This document shows, one piece after another, positions 57,321 to 64,000 of a stretch of DNA of 64,000 bases; positions within the stretch are counted from its first letter, which is position 1; every line of letters begins with the position of its first letter. The stretch covers positions 3,906,001-3,970,000 of the forward strand of contig JAZGTN010000006.1 of assembly GCA_037783415.1 (NCBI GenBank). Direction: 5' to 3'. Under the pieces are notes generated by a model. That model ran no database searches. It was given only the letters and a program-made list of their open reading frames with translations, and had not been told where the DNA came from. This stretch comes from Leptasterias polaris. Taxonomy: Eukaryota > Echinodermata > Asteroidea > Forcipulatida > Asteriidae. Position numbers and translations under genes: made by a program.

Positions 57321-59755
57321 TGACATATTATTGAAGGGAAGTGAGAATTATGCCCGTTGTCGTAGCCGTTGGTTATCACTGTTTTCTAGCAGCTGTATAA
57401 AGTTGAAGCTTGCGAAGTGTTAATCATAAACAATGTTTGCCCATTATTTATTTCTAGAAACAGTAAAAAGTTGTCTTTTTATATATTTTTTCTTGTAATT
57501 AGGCACAAAGAGGTTTAGTTTCACTTTGTTTGCCTTTAATTTTGTACCCAGGAGAGAAAATATTGAAATTTTTAACAAAAAGGGCACTGCAGATGTCAAT
57601 GAGACGTTGTCCCACGGTGTGAAACACAATAAACCGCCCATCATTGACTCCCGTACAGCCCTGATGGTTCAATTGAAATGTCAGCTCTCGCTTTTAAACG
57701 GTATTTAAAAACCCATTTCTCGACTTCAGGGAAAGTATATAGCCAACACATTCACATCAACACCACCCTCAGCCGCGGTCTGTCCCCCTTTTGCGACAAA
57801 AAATATACGGCATAAAACTCTGACGACAATGTACTTTTCCCCCTATAATTTAAAAAAGATAAAAACCTCGCATCTAGGATTTGTTGAAACACAAGTCGAT
57901 CAAAACACTTTTATCTCCCACGCACTTTTGGAGAGTTCGAATTTGTTGCCAAAACGACCGTCGTAAACTTCACCCACCTCGTCTAGCACCCAATAAACAC
58001 CTTGAAGATGCGGTAAGGGAAAAGTCGGCTTACTTCAATAACGAAGTCTTTGCGTTCTGCTTTTTCTGAGGCAGCAAATAAATAAGAAAGGATCGTTTAG
58101 AGAGGATTGCCGTGGACAATTCTGATCAAATGACATACTCAATATTTATGTCAGGTATTATTTTATATCATACAATCGTAACCTCCTTTTTCTTCTCATC
58201 TACCTATTCCTCATCGGTGACTGATCGGGAAAAGTGCATCGCATCTTTCTGACATTTGACCTTGTAATTGTAGTCTCCACCCCAGTTACTCTTGTTGGAT
58301 TTTTCATCATAATGATAGTCATAGCGTTCCACATCATTTACAATAATTATATGTTGGCATTGATAGCGTCTAGTGCAGAACCACTTCTTTCCCCTTTTGA
58401 CTGACTGATTCGTTTTACCTCTGGGTTTTAGGCGTTTGAATTTGATTGGATTGATTGTTTTCAACCAGTCTCGATCCACTGCAGGATAAAGGCCTCACCT
58501 TATGTTTCTATTCTGTGCTTGTTGATACCAATTGACTGTCGACCTGTATCACTGCAGCTTGTCTTTCCATCGTTTAGAAGTTCACATAGAAACTAATAAC
58601 ATCATTGATTTTAGTGGAAGAGTAGAAAATTGATTGCCATACTTAGAATTTCAAGAAACACACCACAACAAAACAATCTGTGAGAATTCATCAAAATCAG
58701 TAGAAATTTTTTGATAAAAATAAAGAAAACAACTTATTTTGTCAGGGGTTTTGTGTACTGTTCTTTTTCCCCCGACAGCGGATAGTTAGATATAAGTTAT
58801 TTGTGGATTTGTGTGGTCTACAGATTACCTCGACTTCCACAGCATTTCAGACGGGAATGTTCCTTCGTAAGATTGGTATTGGTAGAAAACTTTATAACCG
58901 GTGAACGATTGAATTGAAACCATTGTTTCCCTGTTCATAATGTGTTGAAGTATTTGAAAAGAGGAGCTTTCTGTTTCAAGGGAAGAATTGCATTATTATT
59001 TTTAAGAAGAAACATGACTCCATGTGTTACATCATTACATCAATTAGAATTTCGAACACACGACTTATCTGTGGGCGTGGTTTACGAAGTGAAACTCGAG
59101 CTAATCTTCGTGAAAAAGGAAGTATTTAGACAGCGCCCTCAAGCGACTTTCCTGCCCCAGCCCCTTCAAGGTCCATTTTTTTTCCTGCGGCCGACGTTGT
59201 TGACCAGGCTCCTTAAAAGTTACCCACTGCAGAACGGAAGTAACTCTCCTTACAGGATTACAAAGTTATCATCAGTGATCATCATTTATTCCCCACCTGC
59301 CCGTAGCAGTCACCTCTACTCAATTTCAGATGTCATCAAAAATAAACACTAAAGAAAATCTCCAGATTGCTAACCTCTCCAAACAATGACCCGGATGTTG
59401 CCAATAAGACAACTTTTGAATGGACCATTGTATGCACGAGCTGACACAGATATGAGCCAAGTTCATTTTGTATTACACACGCCCAAGATGTTGAAAGTTG
59501 AGACACTGCGGTCATCAGAGCGGCACTCCACGATGATTGAGTGAACTCATCAAAGCGGAGCATTCTAACCAATTGACCTATTAAAGGATGTATCTGATCT
59601 TCCCTATCTGTGGCTTCAAGTAACAATCAAACCTACTGTGTGCCCTAAGGATTAAGACAAACCCCAAGACAACGTTTCTGGTGAAACCCCAGAACACTGG
59701 TCGTCTTCAGTCATTATCATTTCACAGCGTTGTACTTTTTACAGGTTTGTTTCTC
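57321..59755. other. Non-coding sequence, 2.4 kb
   Basis: No gene. AATCTGTGAGAATTCATC at 58675 may be a worn MITE fragment. CAGCGCCCTCAAGCGA at 59131-59146 is a weak CTCF-like sequence. Frames up to 136 codons lack motifs. Confidence 0.45.
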
Positions 59756-60190
59756 TCGCTGGCCCCAGTGTATCATCGATGCCTTCCGTCGCCCGGAGCC
59801 CTGACGTCTTCCGGTGGGTGCAACCAATGAACTCAAATCCGCATGTCTATGCCCCCTCAATAATATTATTAAAATGTTTGTTCCTTTTTCTCTTAACCTT
59901 TTGGAAACTGTAAATTACATTTTGGATGCTGTGCTCATGAGTTGACATTTAGACGGAGAAAAATCATTACCAAGCCGTTTTTCAATATCTATCAAACTTT
60001 TTTTTCTCTCCATGACGTCACTCTCTTAGGGTCAAACTGGAAGACACGCCTACTGTGACGGTTATAGTCCCACCACATGATCTTTCACCTTTGACTACGC
60101 GCAAGCGCACGGGGGGCAGAGTGGGCTATAGAAGGAACTACTTGTCACCCAATAGTCGTATAGCACGTCTCAGAGCGTTTCCCTTCTTGA
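59756..60190. other. GC-moderate island
   Basis: Contains CCCGGAGCCCTGACGTCTTCC near 59792 (with a CRE-like TGACGTC), CATGACGTCACTC near 60012 (a full palindromic CRE TGACGTCA), and GCGCAAGCGCACGG near 60100. Candidate regulatory DNA; the CRE at 60014-60021 is an exact match. Confidence 0.3.
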
Positions 60191-61412
60191 GGAGACTATG
60201 ATTTACAACTTGTTTTTCCCTCACAATAATATTCTTAGTCGAAAATAAAGTGGTGGCTAGGATCACAGGGTGTCATAAATGAACCGTTTGGTAATTTGAT
60301 CGCACTCAGCTAGCTTACCATCTCCCTGTCACTCTGCCCCCCCCCCCCCCCCCAACCATCACACAGACACAACTTCGTCGACAAAGGTATATTTCTTCAA
60401 AATCACAATTTCAAATCGCAATTTCTCTGGTAAAGAGTACTAAGCAACCGGAATGTTCCCATCTATAACAAACTGTTTAACTTTCAAACATCGAATCCTT
60501 ATGTAGGCATCGTGAAAAGTTATAAAGGATCTGCTTTCTTGGACTTGTCTTGCATGGAAACAAGATGAAACCTTCAATTTCAGCATCAGGATTTCTCATG
60601 AAAATATTCCGAAGAAATAATTAAAACCAAACTCTTAGGATTGATGGCACTGGAACCACTAAAATAGGAAAAAATCATCAATTTGGGTCTTTGATCTTTT
60701 TCTTTCATTCACTGATACCCACAAATTTCTTTAAATCAACAGTTTTATCTCATATCGCGAAAGACGCATGACTTTTCTTCGGTCTCAAATGGGCATCAAG
60801 ACGATGACCAGCCAAGTGGATTCATTGTTGAACTACTCGACCCATATCCTTGTGCAATGGAAGCGATTTGATTATGGTCCGAGGCTGCGATACCCGAAGA
60901 AGTCAAGATTTCAGCGGCAAGCACCATCCCTAAATCAGCAGTTTGTCGGTTGTCAGGACCTATTAAACAACTTCAGCCAGAGACATTCACCACGCAACAA
61001 CAGCTATGTCATAACTCATGACGTGTCATATAAAATGAAGAAAGAAAGAAAAAAAATGATTTCAAAACCCGGGAACCTGGAATTCCATTTATGCCACTTC
61101 AGACAAAAAACGGGGTCCGGATATTGTAAATTGCACGCGGAAGAATTGGTTTACTTTTGGGGAGAACGGAGGAGACATATGATCCTGGCTTCTGAAGTCA
61201 ATCCAGGCTTTGGGATGTGGGAGGGTTGCCACGTGAGGAGGGAGATGCGGTGAATAGTAAGCGTTGAAGGAGATGGAAATGGGGAAATTCTTGAGGGATG
61301 GGCTCAAGAATGTAGTGCCGTGAGAGCTTTCTGCGCTACACTAAATGTCTTACTACTTAGTTTGAGACAACTTTTTTAAATAATGATTTTGCAACTTTAA
61401 GTGTTGGTGCGT
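60191..61412. other. Non-coding sequence with a 161-codon open frame
   Basis: A 17-nt C run lies at 60337-60353. The open frame 60768-61253 (plus, ATG start) has a mixed composition and is the least repetitive long frame in the window, but I find no domain, no signal peptide, and no splice or poly(A) context. One frame of this length is expected by chance in 64 kb, so it is not called as a gene. Confidence 0.4.
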
Positions 61413-61470
61413 GTTTTCAAGTTTCAGGGGTCAAGGTTCATTTATTGTCCACGGTATAAAAAATGACATC
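61413..61470 (-). mobile_element. Probable non-LTR retrotransposon 3' tail, minus strand
   Basis: Read on the minus strand the segment is ...GTGGACAATAAATGAACC, TTGACCCCTGAAACTTGAAAA. This parallels the GGAAAATAAACCTGAAACC tail at 63229-63253 (AATAAA-like signal followed by CCTGAAA-type units). Only the extreme 3' end is recognisable. Confidence 0.4.
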
Positions 61471-61691
61471 ATCACTCAAAATAGATCAATACAAAGAATA
61501 CATCTTAACAGTATAGATTTCAAGAACTAGATGGAAACAAATAATGAACACTGCAGAGGGATCATTTTAGAAGCAGATCTTGTAGTCCATACTATGGTGT
61601 ATATACCACGATTCAACGCTTTCAACGTACATGTAATATCAAATTAAATACAGTCGGCATCGGATGTTGCCCGTCATCTGCGTGACATCGC

Positions 61692-61742
61692 GGGATGGTT
61701 AAGATTTAAGTGGGATGGTTAAGATTTAGCGCCCCCTAGCGG
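61692..61742 (-). promoter_or_regulatory. CTCF-like site next to a 20-bp duplication
   Basis: The minus strand at 61742-61727 reads CCGCTAGGGGGCGCTA, one base from the strong vertebrate/bilaterian CTCF core CCACTAGGGGGCGCTA. Immediately upstream on the plus strand GGGATGGTTAAGATTTA occurs twice (61692-61708, 61712-61728; period 20). CTCF is present across bilaterians. Binding here is inferred; GCGCCCCCTAGCGGC-type palindromes can also be mobile-element sequence. Confidence 0.4.
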
Positions 61743-62290
61743 CGATGCCGCGCGTGGTTATCGTCAAGATTGGCAGGGACACATCATGCATCCAGCAACG
61801 GAAACAGACCACTTTACGATTCGACGCAAAGAGTTGAATATTAAAAACAACCCGGATCCTCCAGAAAACTATCAATCTTACAGTCGTGACCGGTATGGTC
61901 TCATTTCTTTTTCATGTTTTGTTTCTCTCCCCCCCCCCCCCTTTTTCCCCCTTTCTTTTTCCCCCTTTCTTTTTTGATTGGTCTCTTCTATATCGGTAAC
62001 AGACTGAATACAATTAATTAAACCTGAGGTGCGGTGCATGCATGGCTTATAACGCCTCTAATAGATAGATCAATACATCAGTACAAAGTGTCCTCACAGT
62101 TAAACCTTATGATTCCGCCCCCCTCCCCCCGCCCCCCTCCCGTGAACTTGTCCTACTTGTCTTATGCTGTCTAAATGTTCTTCTCAAAAGACACGGTACA
62201 ATTTGAGCTCAAATCACCTGGCACCGATCGCTCAAAGGAACATTTGGTCTGATCCTACTACAAGCAACATTCATAATGGAAAAGCATGTT
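61743..62290. other. Non-coding sequence with C-rich tracts
   Basis: Runs of 13 C at 61929-61941 and C-rich sequence at 62117-62142. No gene. Confidence 0.5.
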
Positions 62291-62308
62291 GACTTTGACC
62301 TTGACCTA
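62291..62308 (-). promoter_or_regulatory. Nuclear-receptor composite site
   Basis: The minus strand reads TAGGTCAAGGTCAAAGTC. It contains TCAAGGTCA, the extended half-site of NR5A and ERR-type monomeric receptors, overlapping a second AGGTCA with no spacer. Match visible; function inferred. Confidence 0.3.
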
Positions 62309-62559
62309 TCATTATTGATCTATGGAGATGTCAGTTGTGTGGCCCGTTAGTCAGGCGGGGTGGGTGTAGGGCAATGCCCCCCTCTCATGACTGTATGAGA
62401 CACTCGCAGGAGGCTGTAATGTTATCCAAGATATAGGTCAACCATTCCCCTCACTGGAGTCACTTGGACCCCATTTCTCATTCCAGCAGCTGTGGAGGAG
62501 GAAGGCCTTGCTTAAATTAGACGTGTGGACAAGTCGTCAACTGTCTGTTGCGGTGAAAG

Positions 62560-62705
62560 CGAAACGGCTCTCTCGCAATATCCCGCGAGACTGCTGCTCT
62601 GCGCGAGACTGCTGCTATGCGTGAGTCTACTGCTCTCACGATTTGTTACATTTAGAGTCGGCAGCCAGCAACTTCGCGCGAGAGCTGTGATCTCGCGAGA
62701 GCAGT
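62560..62705. promoter_or_regulatory. CGCGAGA cluster with an 18-bp tandem triplet
   Basis: Three 18-bp units lie at 62584-62601, 62602-62619 and 62620-62637 (CGCGAGACTGCTGCTCTG and variants). They are followed by CGCGCGAGAG and a perfect palindrome TCTCGCGAGA at 62691-62700. TCTCGCGAGA is a known promoter element in vertebrates, often in TATA-less bidirectional promoters. Open frames of 85 (plus) and 71 codons (minus) cross the block without domains. Candidate promoter or enhancer. Confidence 0.35.
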
Positions 62706-62778
62706 GTATTACGCTACCTACCACCACGACTCGACAATCACCGCGACAAACATTAACGACTTGTCCAAAAGTCTATGC

Positions 62779-63602
62779 TTAAAGGCACTGAACACGTTTG
62801 GTAATTGTCAAAGAACCAAATTCGATCTTCCTGCCCACTGACTTCAATTAGAGCATGTAAGAAGTACTATAAGAAATTTCTTCTTAATGTGGTTAATGAT
62901 AACTAGGAGCTTTAGATAATTATTAATTGGATTGCCATGTGACACAATTACTGAAATCCTTTAGTTAAAGATGGCTATTTATTTATCTTCAACATTGTAT
63001 TTATTGACTTATCAGGTTATGACTTTATTAAATTAAATTATTTAATAACAATAGCATATAATAATGATTGCTTATTTATTTGGAAACTCATGATTGTAAC
63101 TATTATTTATATGTATCTTTTACGAAGTGGCCAGACCTTGTACAAGCTTAGGCTTCTTGTCTGACCGCCCCATACTATTAATAAGTTCCGATAATTATTT
63201 TTCCCCTTATATTGCCTAATGGTATGGAAAATAAACCTGAAACCTGAAACCTGAAAGACCAGTATTCTCACTTGGTGTATCCCAACATTATGCATAAAAT
63301 AACAAGCCTGTGAAAATTTGTGCTGAATTTTGGTCATTGAAGTTGCAAGAAAATGATGAAAGAAAAAACACCGTTGTTGTACAAATTAGTGTGCTTTCAG
63401 ATATGAATAAAAGGCTTCTGGCCAGAAGTCTTTTATTATTTTAGTGAGAAATTACCTCTTTCTCAAAAACTACGTTACTTCAGAGGGAGTCGTTTCTCAC
63501 AATGTTTTATACTATCAACAGCTCTCCGTTGCTCGTTACCAAGTAAGTTTTTATGTTAATATATATTTTGAGTAATTACCAAACGTGTACAGTGCCTTTA
63601 AA
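62779..63602 (+). mobile_element. TTAAAGGCACTG MITE, full length, interrupted
   Basis: Left terminus TTAAAGGCACTGAACACGTT and reverse complement of the right terminus TTAAAGGCACTGTACACGTT agree at all but one of 20 positions, and both continue TGGTAATT. Body landmarks are AGACCAGTATTCTCACTTGG, CATAAAATAACAAGCCTGTG, TTTCTCAAAAACTACGTTAC, AGAGGGAGTCGTTTCTCACA and GTTACCAAGTAAG. A 435-bp foreign segment (62819-63253) splits the left end from the body. Without it the element is about 390 bp and non-coding. I recall close relatives in sea stars; the superfamily is not assigned. Confidence 0.8.
62819..63253 (+). mobile_element. Non-LTR retrotransposon 3' end nested in the MITE
   Basis: The segment ends GGTATGGAAAATAAACCTGA with three ACCTGAA units, the microsatellite-like tail of CR1/L2-type elements. 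AAAGAACCA (62810-62818) on the left and AAAGACCA (63254-63261) on the right are near-identical and fit a target-site duplication. The 5' part is AT-rich with no reverse-transcriptase residues, as in a severely 5'-truncated copy. A SINE sharing such a tail is the alternative. Confidence 0.65.
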
Positions 63603-63887
63603 AACTAAGTCACTGTAATAGGCACACTCACGGGAGCCAATCACAGACAGTGATGTATAAACATTTTATTGGTTGGTAAGCTGTTAATGAGTGAAAGCAA
63701 AATGCTCTGTCCTTTGCAGCTACATCATATTCAATAAGAAAGGAAGAATCTTCATTCATGAAAAACCAGGAATTGGTCAAGTACACCCCCCCCCCCCAAA
63801 AAAAGCCATGTTAATTCTTAGAATTACCGAAAGCAACAGAGTGAAGACATTAAGGTTTCAGTTCCGACGTGACTGAAAGGGACATTA
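63603..63887. other. Non-coding sequence with a 12-nt C run
   Basis: C run at 63786-63797 followed by seven A. A 61-codon frame has no motif. Confidence 0.5.
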
Positions 63888-64000
63888 CACTCTAAAAACG
63901 TCCGGGATAGAATTGACGCAGATTGCGCGTACCAGGGGGCCTGACCAATTCGCGGGTCAGAGTGACCCGCGAACTGGTTCACAAGTTTGGATTTCAACCC
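63888..64000. mobile_element. Third palindromic element, cut by the window end
   Basis: Starts CACTCTAAAAACGTCCGGGA, sharing the CACTSTAAAAAC terminus with the MITE at 668. It contains a 15-bp inverted repeat with a 3-nt loop (63945-63977, CCAATTCGCGGGTCA-GAG-TGACCCGCGAACTGG, one G:T mismatch). The GGGTCA/TGACCC units take the place of GGTGT/ACACC in the first family. The right end lies beyond the window. Confidence 0.5.

Noticed and set aside
60768..61253. 161-codon ATG-initiated open frame
   Set aside because: No recognisable motif, no signal peptide or membrane segment, no supporting splice or poly(A) signals; length within chance expectation.
1..64000. CRISPR array, operon, prophage or other prokaryotic system
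   Set aside because: Tandem arrays here have no spacer-repeat pattern, there are no dense long reading frames or ribosome-binding sites, and the repeats are eukaryotic in type.

Overview
This is eukaryotic DNA and almost certainly non-coding across nearly all of its length. The longest open frame is 184 codons, no frame shows a protein domain I recognise, and open frames of this size are expected by chance in 64 kb. The sequence is AT-rich, full of simple repeats, poly(dG)/poly(dC) runs, miniature inverted-repeat elements and tRNA-derived SINE pieces, with single-copy GC-richer islands spread between them. The repeat repertoire points to an echinoderm, most likely a sea star: a MITE ending in TTAAAGGCACTG..., palindromic MITEs starting CACTGTAAAAAC, a SINE carrying TACTGAGTA downstream of a tRNA-like head, and an excess of the octamer TAGGCCTA. 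That attribution rests on my memory of such repeats and was not searched.

Layout. From 1 to 16 kb there are two near-complete copies and one partial copy of a palindromic MITE (668-901, 14578-14832, 5143-5319), fragments of a second MITE family (1229-1385, 9756-9945), a C-free G-quadruplex-prone block (10696-10866) and a 41-bp satellite with a roughly 202-bp higher-order period (14957-15925). From 16 to 33 kb there are GC-rich islands (17490-18480, 20260-20720, 22610-22900, 23690-24075, 25590-25870, 28130-28640, 29085-30175), a perfect 18-bp-stem hairpin (20915-20953), a foldback element with arms near 170 bp (26720-27077), an exon-like segment with strong splice sites (30600-30793) followed by paired CACGTG boxes, and a minus-strand SINE (32670-32905). 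From 33 to 54 kb there is mostly AT-rich background with further islands, the largest at 44790-45990, and a tRNA-like SINE head at 41767-41838. From 54 to 64 kb there is a 1.1-kb C/A-only minisatellite (54239-55320), an orphan histone-type 3' stem-loop (55845-55860), a CTCF-like site (61727-61742), a CGCGAGA cluster (62560-62705), a full-length MITE interrupted by a non-LTR retrotransposon tail (62779-63602), and a third palindromic element cut by the window end.

Interpretation. The window reads as a gene desert or a very large intron. The islands are plausible cis-regulatory elements of a flanking gene, but without a second genome I cannot show conservation. No operon-like or protein-coding system is present. 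The most distinctive content is structural: nested and foldback elements, higher-order satellites, strand-asymmetric G4-prone arrays, and an isolated histone mRNA 3'-end signal.
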